DNA from: a virus
Direction: 5' to 3' (one strand)
Virus record (IMG/VR): IMGVR_UViG_3300023184_000029
Location: 122,543-186,542 of that record
Length of the DNA: 64,000 nucleotides
This document shows positions 36,901 to 45,461 of this stretch, one piece after another; the stretch's first letter is position 1; every line of letters starts with the position of its first letter. The notes below the pieces were generated by a model that worked only from the letters and a program-made list of their open reading frames with translations, was not told the origin of the DNA and did not search any database. Made by a program: the position numbers and the translations under genes.

Positions 36901-37075
36901 TAATGGTAATAAAGCAGTAATACAAATGGCTTATGCTGCTGGTAAAAAAGCAGGTGAAATACCAACAATGTTGGTTTCTTTTAGTAATCCTTTTAATTAC
37001 ACAGTAGTAAAGGATAAAAAAGGAATGTTTACTTTTATGGATGGTAACTGGACTATAACCGCTGTTGAGCAATAA
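30989..37075 (+). CDS. large baseplate hub-like protein with zinc ribbon
   Basis: 2028 residues, starting 5 nt after the previous stop. Residues about 165-210 (FSFAGIVRDWSRDYGSGG ... YRVSIESADSFLDQ) resemble the core of phage tail hub proteins (gp27/gpD type), where a G-x-V-x-x-W strand is followed by Y-x-V-x-I. Residues about 1511-1545 hold CPYCKGTK ... CSYCANKR, a likely four-Cys zinc ribbon. A Ser-rich low-complexity stretch precedes residue 1610. The C-terminal 180 residues carry PIDLRWDEEKRVW, seen in other large-phage virion proteins. No lytic enzyme motif recognised. Probable central tail-tip component. Confidence 0.6.
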   Translation: MTTLCSNSKLTAQTLFLGASVVNFTTNMGWGGQPSQLTVNLIEDTSPCFSNQSTIRQSQFTSRSYADNHHHTCVDDACYIDELGRPFDSKNDPSPKERIVPGKVYYAWDNNNGFVSRYWYDQDPGFFGDKTAISVDGTYSNDQKTIDESKGFDIINTPVCFKMGDFSFAGIVRDWSRDYGSGGRNYRVSIESADSFLDQCHIILGQYGGSIFSKLSSSTYGSGSNYLGDNDAVLNYGTLKQGNLPNVFNVYGFLESMGLNYFGGSKYNDEGISAVSIIDALSVLTSARSDSPNDPAAPLNTSQKRAFSPFGRILLKTVQENTTYTRIKPAFGSYSFGVIPPSLDINGIERCHIALDLSELPRPPMDYRISETVMSIMNLIRRITDDTGYDFYFDMIPATYLSQPYTILKVRTVSRAKQPIPNQVVNTIEEFKKNNMPISASNIGKEKNETAPRAMYFGPQQQRLYQAKNYRLAYNQTSYVYHPVLQTFVNFFQHEGQANLGKMRLPTSLSTRNPALSTKINGEDITALFNNDEDIKNTLELNRFEDIDDIWNDKEITDNKTNNNVLSGNYGPAKAVTNSRDTTARFFPLYKDVICPFFGFQMEETLTVDTNPDNNTYRLVRPVFLDTWTGQLVVSINIADLPKISVSLNPFNQDKYFLLFETEMRAAIAGFDNFLLYCLGKIFKPGIFLMLVEAYSNLGISLGISNFDSCWDNSPANIAARSTTGHPSGFVAQNTSTNINGDFFINPNFLKDLEIIHSYIQKIANKYYGRKYMVKVPELVSYRDTQYSDIQIPAGSDTISVFQGSGKIYYNYEPADDGAWEEYGNIIDDSIFVGSPYYYVLADDNGKIPPLLGYNASDSFDYVSRAMCGLDILNKAIYVDPAATNYYNSLSEEQKAGYQWKKDYIKTNYDYLFQANLSGACDDSKFIFPSLDVTALSEGSYVVTPCANPVKSAFNRNNIPLSASKKLYCKTNVEDKIIFLSPKTLQEPRIIIDSPGIPLTTTSYSYETDPNITIIANVALEDLLIYLKKIPVGSEDPNFVGYMMSFISPMIGNNALLLGNNMGNNSPKYMTIAPKMAHPFFAGIPIKSNQFCYGPWTNYPNLIASDIFPDASNPNEAIENLIGGVKIDQNQDFAPWNYGGMSFLDQRVISEIQNNVNYQQVLETAQIDMPGLPIFGLGSRFTYFTPSVQGNNQIKFNNQLYDVEIDTLNYTDVKYNTSNSNPVPNAPLAGQVLVGFDYSNSSTTSSPITYETIKLSSINPNPIAPLISSIQVSVGGSITTTYGFRTYIRKLGFFNKETGDRLKQNALMGIKRNKQFASMSGSIISRVNNEKQRRLNDIGDNRKLGAREVTSKFYATSPVEVMCGLARPFLPNDKLFNVKRLSYLRQNLENLENTEENTNNDQLKKQIQEKIKQLEEEINNIMSLPYGRDLGDDSSKNGSITGDSNGINQNKKNLRYNTFVGIYPTKEIAVEMNAEYANKSLMSLDGLFSPVSFYPTLFNTTYPLVPYTSSSCPYCKGTKSISDTYVNKQGQNATGTFYCSYCANKRKTISYSSKTTKTSSSIETLPPYIITDTNDIDTLINFNTAISSSSSTSAASSSDSSSSSEEIPVNLYSLQPIVVPYGEFRNPNVQNNGTYVDRCRHSIRVVAKGTVAPKKNQSLDISQNLLKYIDPATNKEQTERGLGFNADYYQKDILNKDNPQFLNNQRFLGLRGPIMLHGWGYDKEGYPIPNAADEPKEVDEFGNPKRFKLTRSVSTSSTKYSKLKNGDLFVLNKTDTIDLIKSPSLLLDDFTSIADDRDVLKVEYTNDLSDETGGFLQGQNSILGDIIGKTQEFKEGKWTSKKKLKQFYLNWAERPDLWPVGPIDLRWDEEKRVWSTTSDQASIYKMVYVVLEEDLVKEYNYDETYVARGFLDDLEYSSEPLPNGQRRLVYVKDRAGYTAPRGCKLLCRYDTDTGFYEPITKPSFICKGIIDNGNKAVIQMAYAAGKKAGEIPTMLVSFSNPFNYTVVKDKKGMFTFMDGNWTITAVEQ

Positions 37076-37081
37076 TATATT

Positions 37082-40000
37082 ATGTACCTAAAAGATAATC
37101 TTAAAAAATGCACTATAAATAATAGTGTTCTAGCAAATGATTTATCTCCTTATAGTTTAATAGAAACGTCTAGCTCTATAAAAATTAAATATGAAGAGAA
37201 TGGTACTGAAAATGAAATTTTTCTTAAATATGATATTTTAAATACTTTGCTAGATAATACTACAGATTTAGATATTTGGCTTCCTGTATTTATCAAGGAT
37301 GATGCTCATGTTAGTAATAAAGTTTTAGGTAGAAATTCCTCTTTCAGACATAAAAGATATGGTATTGAAAATTTTCTATCATTTGTTCCTTCTTTTAATA
37401 CCTGGAAAGTATCTAATCCTGACACATTAATAAAATATGATTGGATCATAAACTCATATATAGTACCTTTTGATGTAGCATATGGGTTATTATGTTGGTA
37501 TAGGAATAGCGATAGAAAAGATGATATTTCTATAGAAGATTTATCTAAAGTGCCAAATGGTACAGTATTAAGGGTTGTTAGTTCCGATGAGCTTGAAACA
37601 AACTCTATAGTAATAAAATATAATCAAGACACTCTTATCTCTACTAATAGAAGTCGAGTAGACTATAGCGAATTATCATCTACACAGGAGCGTAGTACAT
37701 ATTACTTTCATCCCAAGAATAGTTCTAATACTGCAATTTTGATTAAAAATCTAAAATCCACAGTTTTTAGTAAATATTTAGATAAATATAATTTAAATAA
37801 TAATAGTAAGTATACTGAGCTTTGGATAAGTAATGGAGAGCAGTTTTCTTATTTTAATAACGTTAAAGATAAAAATACTGCATATTCTATACAAAGCCCG
37901 AGTGCTTCTAATTCTTATCTGTCGCCATGTTTATATAATAACTATAGGGAAATATATAATTTATTATCTATCAAAAATATTAAAGGTATGGGATCTGGTT
38001 TAAATCTAAGAAAAGCAAGGCTTCTTAAAAAATTATGTCAGATATTGTCAACCTCTCCTATGATGGATAGGACCACACATAGCTATTTATTAAAAGAAGA
38101 GATTCAATCGGCGGTATCTACTTTTTTGGATACTTCTCTATCTAACACAGACAACGAGATATCTGCATTAAAAGATGTTTGTAAGATTATTTTTACTACT
38201 ATAAAAGACCTATCTTTAGGACTTGCGGAAAGTAATTTATCAGATAATTATATAACATCTAGTGAAGCTTTATTCAGAAAAATCACAAATAAATATAGTG
38301 GTTATCTCTCTATTGAGGCTGATACTAATCTAACTTATAAGAATAAGCTTAAAAATGGCCCGCATATTTTTATTAATCAAAATCTACAAAACGTGTGTGA
38401 TAAAACCTTAGAAAATATAGACGTTTTTAACAATCAATCTTTTACGGTAGGAAATATATCTATTGCTACTATTATTAATAGTCAAGATAGTAAAATTATA
38501 CTAAATAAGAATAAAACATTACCTCTATATGATATAGCCAAAAAAGAAAATACCAATAATAGTATTTTTACAGCAGGGCCAGATATCCTTTATCAAGTAG
38601 ATAAAAAAACATACAAAGAAGGTAAAGAAATACAGATAAATCTAGATAGAGTGACAATAGATATACCCAATTCTTCTTTTTTATGGAAACAAGTATCTGG
38701 AAAATGTTTGAGATTTAGTGACTATAATAAAGATAAAAACAGAGTATATAGAATAAAAAACTCAACATTCTCTGAACCTACAGTTTATATCTATGGTATT
38801 GGTAAATATGTTATTAGTTGTTTGGTTACTACAGAAAATGGATCTGTGCAAGATTTTGTAACAATTAATGTTGTTGATACTCCTACTACTATTCAAAATC
38901 AACAATCTATTATTAATCAGCCTGTTATTTTTCCTAGGGAGCCTATTAGATTATCGTCTGATAATTTGAATATAATATGTCCATCATTATCTCAAATAGC
39001 TATTAGTAAATATGGATTATTTTGGCCTCTTAAAAGTAACTCATATATATATGAAGTTAATAATACCAAATCTCCATTAAGATTAGAAGGCAAGTTTCGT
39101 TTTGCTTTTGACGTACAGTCAGTACAACAAAAGGATGCCGATCTGGTATTAGGATATACTCCAAATAATACTAAAATACAAATTAGACAGATTATATTAG
39201 AGAATATGAGAGACAATAAAGATTGTCCAGATTGTGCTCAGTGTAAAAGTTTTTATGAAAATATTTTTGCTAAAGATAAAGATTCCGCTGACTATCATAG
39301 AGAACTTTTTTATCCTGATACTTTTATTTTAAATACATATAATAATCAAGGACAAGTTATCGGTAAAGAGGGTTTTACTTATCCAAAAGTATCTAATAAG
39401 TATGCTCCTGATATTCTATCATACGGGGGATATCCTAATGAAGTTATAGATAAATTGGGTATAAGTTTGCCTAATCATCCAGCACCAGGGGCTGCTTTAC
39501 CACCGGTGATTGGTAATCCTATGACAGCTCCTGAAAGAAACGGAAAAACAAAACATTTATGCTATCTTAAACCTATAAATTATTCAGCTGATTCTGAATA
39601 TATATCAGAGTTTCATAAGGGTGTTTTTCATCCTAATTCTGGATGGATTATTGATCCCGCCACCACCAATAGCATTTTGCAAAAGTATTCTGGTATAGAT
39701 CAAAAAGAGTATGATACTATTAAGAATAAAACTAGTTCATTGAAATTTAATACAGCACATAGAAAAACTTTTACTTTTAAAGGCTCTGGATTTACTAATT
39801 TAGAATCTCTTTATATAGATGGAATTAATGTTCCTAATATTTATTCTAGTTCTATTAATTTAGGAGTTGCTACAGAAATATTACCAGAAAAAACTGTTGG
39901 AGAACCTGATGCTGAACAAATGAAAGCAAAACAAGACAAAGATGAACAGAAAGAAATAAAAGATCTTAATACCCATCTAGGCATCAGAAATTTAAATAAT

Positions 40001-43000
40001 GGCAATAGTCAAAATGTTTTTTTTGATGAATTTATATACGATGAAAATAAAAGCTTAGTCGATCCTGCTTGTCCTATTATTAACAATAGTAGTATCCCTA
40101 CCAATATAGGTAGTGAAGTTTCAGTAGATTATTTTTTTACTGTGAGAGGCTCAAGACTTCCTAAAAAAATTCCCAGAGACTATCCTAGAGTATTACAATC
40201 TAGTGAAATAAATAATTTAAAAATTGAAGATATAGAAGTTAAACTAAATTTTTTAAATTATGTCAATACTAAAAATTTAATAGTTTGGTTAGAAGCAGAT
40301 CTTGCTCCAGAAGCAGCTAAAATATTTTGTGCTGGTAGGAGAAATAAAATAAATGCAGATGACTATTTATATAATAATAATTTAGATTTGGATTCTTTAA
40401 AAAATAGCTTACCAGAAGATACTTTTAGATATTTAGAAGCTATATACAATATGAACAAACCAGAAACTGTATGTCCGACGCCAAAAGAAGTAGAAGATGA
40501 CGAGGTACAAGCAAGCGCTAAAATAAAACTATATTTATTAAATCAAGACCATATATCTCATAATCAATATAATGTTTCTCTAAAATTTTCTGATGGGGCT
40601 CCGTATATAAACGTATTAGCAAATTATAATTTAGTTCAAAATATTAATAAAACACAAAATATTGCAATTAATGAATTACATATCCAACCAACTATAACAG
40701 CTCCTGGATTTAATGACATAGACAGTTTTAAACATAAACAAATTTTATTAAATAATCATATTAACTTATATTACAATAAATTTTCTCAATTTAAAGAATT
40801 ACCATTGTTTCAAGACACAGATGGTCTACCATATGGAGCTACAAAATTCACACTTAAAGTAGCAGTTATCGAAGATACAGACGAGATGAGACTGTATGAT
40901 AACTTGTCTAATAATGATATCTTAAGTCATTATAAAAATACAGAAGAAATTCGCCAGTCTTCACAATTAAACAATTCTTTGTGTAGCTGGGAATTGATAT
41001 TACACACCAGTAGCTCTCCTAAATTTATAGATAAAGATGCTTTAGGGTTAATAGACTATGATAATCCTCCTAAAATACCTGGTTATAATTTTATTGCAAA
41101 TTTTCAAGATAAGAAGCATCTGATTCCTCCAGTAAATCTCAATGCTCCAAACAACTATTTTAATAATATTAATTTGTGTGTATATGACGATCCAACAATA
41201 ATTAGAACTAGTTTTCTAAAACCACCGGAATTCCCTAGTTTTGCTATACTACAAATATTAGCGGGACCTGGATTACTGATAGGAGGCGCTGGTGGTGGTT
41301 TAATAGGATTGTTAGGATCTATGGGTACAGATATGTCAGCAGGATATAGTGAGATCTTTTCTTATCTTAGTAGTATAAGAGAAACGGAGCTATTAAATAG
41401 TTTAGCATATCTTGTTAATAAGGGAAATTATGATACTTGGGGTTTTGGTAATCCAGAAAAGGTTTTACTAAATATTAGCAAAGACAAACTAATATGGTAT
41501 AAATTAGAAGCTAGTATCTTTAAATATACAAATGCCCCTATATTAAATAATAATAAATATAAATTTATTCGACTACACAAAGACATATGCGAAGGTTTGT
41601 CTACTTTTGATTTTACAACAATATCTTCTCTGAGAGATATTTTGGATATAAAAACAACTCTAAGTACCGATGAAAAAATGTCTGGAGAAACTGATGAGCT
41701 TAAAGCAGGAGATATAGTTGAGATCAATGCCCCTGTTGGAGGTTTGTCTAATACTGCTAATAATGGTTTTTATTTTATATCTAAAAATAGTTGGGAAAAA
41801 ATTACTAAAGCATTATTAATAAAAAATTTAATAGATCCTAATATTATAGATCTAGATTTAAATACTCTTACTACTTCGGATTTAGGAACATCTAAATCAA
41901 AAGTTTTTTCTGTACTAATACAAGGATCAAGAGCCTATCATTTTTTCAATAAAAACAATACAGTTTCAATAAACGAAAAAACATATACCATAAAAAATAC
42001 AGGAACTATTATAAAAAATAATTTATTATATACAATATTAACACTTTCATCAACAAATAGCGTAGTCGTTCCGTCCTCTGGGGTCATAGCTTTTAACACT
42101 TTCCAGTCGGATGTATTATTAGTATATAAACCAGAAACAACTATTTCTGCAGAAAATTTACCATTTAATAGATGGGGTTTAGAAAAATCTGTAGCTAATA
42201 ATCAGACAAGAATAGTACCGGACCAGTTTTTTTCACTATTAGGAGAAGGATCATATGGTACTGGCTCTAGTTTTCTAAGACCAAATATTCTTAGCAGCGT
42301 AGAAAAACATAATCGTCTAGATAATATTTATGATATTTTTAATAATCATCAAAACGATAAATATAAATATAATAAAATAACTTTTACTCTTGGAGATAAA
42401 AAAAAGATTCTAACTGGAGCTAAAATTTCTGGTAAACCATATTCTATGGAAGATTTATCATATTTTATACATAATAATTTTAAATTAGTATCCAACGACA
42501 CGAATGATACTGCTAAACAATTACTTATTAAAGAAATTAATAAAATTATTCTAAATAAAACCACCTTTAAAAATCAACAAAATTTTATTTTTATTGACTT
42601 AAAAAGCGATCAATTTACACAATCTTTTTTTGAAAAAACTTCTGAACCAGATGCAGAAGGCAATACTTCTATTACAACTATAGATTATGGAGATATAGAA
42701 ATTGAAAATGACTATATAGTTGAAACTCCTATAAATGCAATAACAAAATTAGACATAGACATTTTAACAAATAGGCTGTCGGCTTTAAATTTAGTATCAT
42801 CTAATGAAGAAAATATTACTATAGATAAAATTAATACTTTGAGTATTCCTGATCTTATATCTTTATCTAAAAAACTTGACCCCGATCCTGCCGAGTGCTA
42901 TACCAATTCTAGTGGAACTGAATGTCCACAAAAAATAATTAAAAATAAATTAAATACTTTATATAATGAAAAAAATAAGATAATCCAAACACTAAACACT

Positions 43001-44056
43001 TATGCTAAAAAAAATACAAATGATACAAAGACCCCGACACCAACCACCACAGGATCAACCCCAACACCAACTCCAACAGCATCAGTTAACCTTGTTTCAT
43101 ATGAACCTTTGCCACTAAACGGAGTATTGCCATATGAAACTATAGAGATAACTCTGGATGAATATGGAGCGGTTATAATAAAAAATAAAACAAATGATGA
43201 TAATTACTGGATTAATATAGATCCTCATCAGGGATGTTCTTTAGCAAGAGATGCTACGATAAAAATTTTAAGCAAAATAGAATATGAGTGTGTGTCTACC
43301 CTGAGAACTGCGGTCGCCGGTGGAGGCACAAATCCTATTCAGCCATCAAATTTTCAGCACGTTTGTCCAAACAAAATATCATCTTTTCCTCCTGGTTTAG
43401 GCAAAGATATGCAGTTTACTAATAAAACAACCAGCTTCACATATACTGTACCAAAAGATATTATAGATACACAAAAACAACAATATCCTTCGATAACTTC
43501 TTGGGAAGAAATTACCATGCCCGGCCCCAAAGCAGGGGGTCCAACAAGAACTTTTGCTTTACATGCAGATAGAACAGACGGTACCTCAACGAACAGAGAC
43601 GTAATGGTATTAGCATATGAAAAATATTGGATGCCATCAAGTGAACTAATTAATCAGAGTAATTTAGAACCAGATGGAGATGTTAAAAATAAGGTTCAAG
43701 ATATTTTTAACTTAGATGATACAGAAAAGCTTTATGTTCAATTTAGAAACATACCAAGAAAATTAAGAAATATAGATCAGCATAATAGTAATATGATTCC
43801 TGGTACTGACGGTAGCTACTATAGATCTGGAGTTAATTCGGGTGCCGAAGTTAATAACTATTTTGTTGCGTGGCATTCTATCGATTCAGAAACAGGTTCT
43901 TCTATAGAGATACCGGATTATTATAAATTACAAAATGAGATGATCTTTCGATCATTTTTTGGTAGTGTAGATGGCATAGAGAATAAGAATAGTAATCAGT
44001 TTAATAATCTAGAACCCTTTGAATGGATACCGTACGAATATGACCAAGACAAATAA
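37082..44056 (+). CDS. very large virion protein with PKD-like domain, probable tail tip
   Basis: 2324 residues. The first 480 residues are unrecognised. Residues about 498-602 look like a PKD/K319-like beta-sandwich (AGPDILYQV ... SFLWKQVSGKCLRF ... GKYVISCLVTTENGSVQDF). A CPDCAQC motif lies near residue 720. An IPT/TIG-like GSGFTNLESLYIDG occurs at about 900. Residues about 1390-1420 are a glycine-zipper hydrophobic segment (LLIGGAGGGLIGLLGS) that could cross or disturb a membrane. A Pro-Thr linker at about 1984-2001 precedes a 320-residue C-terminal domain. It ends inside the next gene. Position after the hub-like gene suggests a tail-tip or cell-contact protein. Confidence 0.6.
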   Translation: MYLKDNLKKCTINNSVLANDLSPYSLIETSSSIKIKYEENGTENEIFLKYDILNTLLDNTTDLDIWLPVFIKDDAHVSNKVLGRNSSFRHKRYGIENFLSFVPSFNTWKVSNPDTLIKYDWIINSYIVPFDVAYGLLCWYRNSDRKDDISIEDLSKVPNGTVLRVVSSDELETNSIVIKYNQDTLISTNRSRVDYSELSSTQERSTYYFHPKNSSNTAILIKNLKSTVFSKYLDKYNLNNNSKYTELWISNGEQFSYFNNVKDKNTAYSIQSPSASNSYLSPCLYNNYREIYNLLSIKNIKGMGSGLNLRKARLLKKLCQILSTSPMMDRTTHSYLLKEEIQSAVSTFLDTSLSNTDNEISALKDVCKIIFTTIKDLSLGLAESNLSDNYITSSEALFRKITNKYSGYLSIEADTNLTYKNKLKNGPHIFINQNLQNVCDKTLENIDVFNNQSFTVGNISIATIINSQDSKIILNKNKTLPLYDIAKKENTNNSIFTAGPDILYQVDKKTYKEGKEIQINLDRVTIDIPNSSFLWKQVSGKCLRFSDYNKDKNRVYRIKNSTFSEPTVYIYGIGKYVISCLVTTENGSVQDFVTINVVDTPTTIQNQQSIINQPVIFPREPIRLSSDNLNIICPSLSQIAISKYGLFWPLKSNSYIYEVNNTKSPLRLEGKFRFAFDVQSVQQKDADLVLGYTPNNTKIQIRQIILENMRDNKDCPDCAQCKSFYENIFAKDKDSADYHRELFYPDTFILNTYNNQGQVIGKEGFTYPKVSNKYAPDILSYGGYPNEVIDKLGISLPNHPAPGAALPPVIGNPMTAPERNGKTKHLCYLKPINYSADSEYISEFHKGVFHPNSGWIIDPATTNSILQKYSGIDQKEYDTIKNKTSSLKFNTAHRKTFTFKGSGFTNLESLYIDGINVPNIYSSSINLGVATEILPEKTVGEPDAEQMKAKQDKDEQKEIKDLNTHLGIRNLNNGNSQNVFFDEFIYDENKSLVDPACPIINNSSIPTNIGSEVSVDYFFTVRGSRLPKKIPRDYPRVLQSSEINNLKIEDIEVKLNFLNYVNTKNLIVWLEADLAPEAAKIFCAGRRNKINADDYLYNNNLDLDSLKNSLPEDTFRYLEAIYNMNKPETVCPTPKEVEDDEVQASAKIKLYLLNQDHISHNQYNVSLKFSDGAPYINVLANYNLVQNINKTQNIAINELHIQPTITAPGFNDIDSFKHKQILLNNHINLYYNKFSQFKELPLFQDTDGLPYGATKFTLKVAVIEDTDEMRLYDNLSNNDILSHYKNTEEIRQSSQLNNSLCSWELILHTSSSPKFIDKDALGLIDYDNPPKIPGYNFIANFQDKKHLIPPVNLNAPNNYFNNINLCVYDDPTIIRTSFLKPPEFPSFAILQILAGPGLLIGGAGGGLIGLLGSMGTDMSAGYSEIFSYLSSIRETELLNSLAYLVNKGNYDTWGFGNPEKVLLNISKDKLIWYKLEASIFKYTNAPILNNNKYKFIRLHKDICEGLSTFDFTTISSLRDILDIKTTLSTDEKMSGETDELKAGDIVEINAPVGGLSNTANNGFYFISKNSWEKITKALLIKNLIDPNIIDLDLNTLTTSDLGTSKSKVFSVLIQGSRAYHFFNKNNTVSINEKTYTIKNTGTIIKNNLLYTILTLSSTNSVVVPSSGVIAFNTFQSDVLLVYKPETTISAENLPFNRWGLEKSVANNQTRIVPDQFFSLLGEGSYGTGSSFLRPNILSSVEKHNRLDNIYDIFNNHQNDKYKYNKITFTLGDKKKILTGAKISGKPYSMEDLSYFIHNNFKLVSNDTNDTAKQLLIKEINKIILNKTTFKNQQNFIFIDLKSDQFTQSFFEKTSEPDAEGNTSITTIDYGDIEIENDYIVETPINAITKLDIDILTNRLSALNLVSSNEENITIDKINTLSIPDLISLSKKLDPDPAECYTNSSGTECPQKIIKNKLNTLYNEKNKIIQTLNTYAKKNTNDTKTPTPTTTGSTPTPTPTASVNLVSYEPLPLNGVLPYETIEITLDEYGAVIIKNKTNDDNYWINIDPHQGCSLARDATIKILSKIEYECVSTLRTAVAGGGTNPIQPSNFQHVCPNKISSFPPGLGKDMQFTNKTTSFTYTVPKDIIDTQKQQYPSITSWEEITMPGPKAGGPTRTFALHADRTDGTSTNRDVMVLAYEKYWMPSSELINQSNLEPDGDVKNKVQDIFNLDDTEKLYVQFRNIPRKLRNIDQHNSNMIPGTDGSYYRSGVNSGAEVNNYFVAWHSIDSETGSSIEIPDYYKLQNEMIFRSFFGSVDGIENKNSNQFNNLEPFEWIPYEYDQDK
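43031..43082 (+). repeat. Pro-Thr linker in the 2324-residue virion protein
   Basis: A short linker of TPTPTTTGSTPTPTPTAS type, the same building style as the linkers in the 21669-29001 fibre genes although this gene lies 14 kb away. Confidence 0.75.
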
Positions 44057-44402
44057 TATTTTTTGTGATTATATATATATAGGAAATAATAATTATATAT
44101 GCTCTAAATGTAAAACAAAAATAACTATTAGTGATCAGAATACGGAACCTCCTATATTCCCGTGCTCGTCTCTGTTCACAGAACAAAAAATTGAAGAGAT
44201 AAAAGACCTAGCATCATCCACAGTTGATAATGTTGTTTTATGCGAAGATACAGAAGTATCTCGCAGATTGAGTATCTGTAAAAGTTGTGATTTTTACAGT
44301 AACAATACCTGTTCAAAATGTGGATGCGTACTTATGAACACTGCAATGTTTGCTGGCAAATTAACTCAAAAAGATAGTACTTGTCCGATAGAAAAATGGT
44401 AA
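44040..44402 (+). CDS. small zinc-ribbon protein at the end of the late block
   Basis: 120 residues from the ATG at 44040, which overlaps the preceding gene by 17 nt; a TTG at 44019 is possible but less likely. Cysteines occur as C-S-K-C near the N-terminus and as ICKSCDFY ... CSKCGCVL ... CPIEKW at the C-terminus, a pattern common in small phage proteins with a rubredoxin-like zinc site. It is the last plus-strand gene and its stop abuts the stop of the first minus-strand gene. Function unknown. Confidence 0.7.
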   Translation: MTKTNNIFCDYIYIGNNNYICSKCKTKITISDQNTEPPIFPCSSLFTEQKIEEIKDLASSTVDNVVLCEDTEVSRRLSICKSCDFYSNNTCSKCGCVLMNTAMFAGKLTQKDSTCPIEKW

Positions 44403-44436
44403 TTAGTCTTTTTTATTTGACTGATATTTATACCAT
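44396..44436. terminator. possible bidirectional terminator at the convergent gene ends
   Basis: ATGGTA pairs with TACCAT, and inside it TTAGTC pairs with GACTGA (one G-U), separated by a 10-nt T-rich loop and an unequal internal bulge. On the minus strand the hairpin is followed by TTTTTC; on the plus strand only by CCTTTATTT. Both stop codons lie in the stem. A weak call because the stem is interrupted. Confidence 0.3.
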
Positions 44437-44729
44437 CCTTTATTTGGCAAATAATTACCGTCATCATCTTTTCTTTTTGGGAATAAGGTTCCACCCTTTT
44501 TGTGTTGACCAAATGCCAGAACAGCACCGCAATCGTTGCACTTAAGTTCGTAGTAGTCGTTACCATCTACGTTTCTTACTATAAAACGTATATTAGTACT
44601 ACCACACAATCCACACTTAGTTTCACTAAATATTTCTTGTATCAGAGCTAGTTCTTTAAAAATTTCTTTTTGTCCTGATCCTTCTAGCTCAAATTCTAGC
44701 TTATCATTTGCCTTATAATTTACTTTCAT
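44403..44729 (-). CDS. phage zinc-ribbon protein (CGLCGST / CNDCG)
   Basis: 108 residues, with a GGAAG Shine-Dalgarno. An N-terminal acidic beta/alpha region precedes a four-Cys zinc ribbon (KCGLCGST ... LKCNDCGAVL), followed by a conserved-looking C-terminus with GTLFPKR and NKGWYKY. I know proteins of this form from many large phages, usually near recombination genes and without an established role. It is the terminal gene of the minus-strand block, 4 nt after the candidate annealing protein, and may bind DNA with it. Confidence 0.65.
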   Translation of the reverse strand: MKVNYKANDKLEFELEGSGQKEIFKELALIQEIFSETKCGLCGSTNIRFIVRNVDGNDYYELKCNDCGAVLAFGQHKKGGTLFPKRKDDDGNYLPNKGWYKYQSNKKD

Positions 44730-44733
44730 TGTA

Positions 44734-45459
44734 TCACTTCCATTCAGTATTATAGCCTAGGGTTTCTGGTGGTATATCACTAATATTTTGTTGGAATTTG
44801 GATAGTAGTCTCACGATAGAAACAGCATCCTCATGTCCCAGCAAATATATATTTTTATGTTCCAAGTTGTTAGTTTCTAATAACTTGCTAACATTTATAT
44901 TAAGTCTTTTTGCCATTACGTCAATAAAATTAATTTGATTATTTGTAATCTTAGAGACTGTACTTTCATCTGGATGGTCCTCAATATCTTTGGCAACCTC
45001 TTCTGCCGCTACTACTTTTCTTAGTTTTAGACCTCTACGCAAAGCTCTGCCCTCTGCTCTGGTTTCGGCCACGGCAACTGGATGATTACGATAGATCTTA
45101 TCACAATTTCCCCAGTAAACGTCAGCAGCACCACTTACAGACCTGTATTTAGATTCTTCGGGAACAGAGCCATCTTTTAAATAAAAGGCCAGCCTGTGGA
45201 CTACCGTGGCCCTTTTTTCGTTTTCCGGGGAAGGAGACTGGACTACTTCGGTAGTTGATTCTATAAGATCGCAATTTAAACATTTTTCAAAAATTCTGCG
45301 TAATCCATCTGTAGTAGGATTCCCTGCAATTTTCTCGTCCTCATTAAGCATACCTAGCACATGCTCAGTCCATTCCGGATCATTGGGAGATACAACAGGA
45401 GGAACTTCGTTAATTATTGTGTTCACAGGCTCAACCATATCTTTTTTCTTTGGTGTCAT
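44734..45459 (-). CDS. candidate single-strand annealing / recombination protein
   Basis: 241 residues, with an AAGGA Shine-Dalgarno 2 codons upstream of the ATG. After a disordered N-terminus come DGLRRIFEKC, a beta region ending in ISG-like VSGAADVYWGNC, and the motif VAVAETRAEGRALRRGLKLR, which resembles the A-x-T-x-A-x-x-R-A-L segment of Rad52/Sak-like phage annealing proteins. The C-terminus (ITNNQINFIDVMAKRLNI) is like the small helical tail many of these carry. It sits with a zinc-ribbon protein and an endonuclease. The assignment rests on motif style and context; a structural search would be decisive. Confidence 0.4.
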   Translation of the reverse strand: MTPKKKDMVEPVNTIINEVPPVVSPNDPEWTEHVLGMLNEDEKIAGNPTTDGLRRIFEKCLNCDLIESTTEVVQSPSPENEKRATVVHRLAFYLKDGSVPEESKYRSVSGAADVYWGNCDKIYRNHPVAVAETRAEGRALRRGLKLRKVVAAEEVAKDIEDHPDESTVSKITNNQINFIDVMAKRLNINVSKLLETNNLEHKNIYLLGHEDAVSIVRLLSKFQQNISDIPPETLGYNTEWK

Positions 45460-45461
45460 AA

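Noticed and set aside
41428-41727. 99-codon minus-strand frame in the tail-tip gene
   Set aside because: Antisense to a continuous conserved-style gene, with no ribosome site. It is one of many shadow frames favoured by the AT-rich composition.
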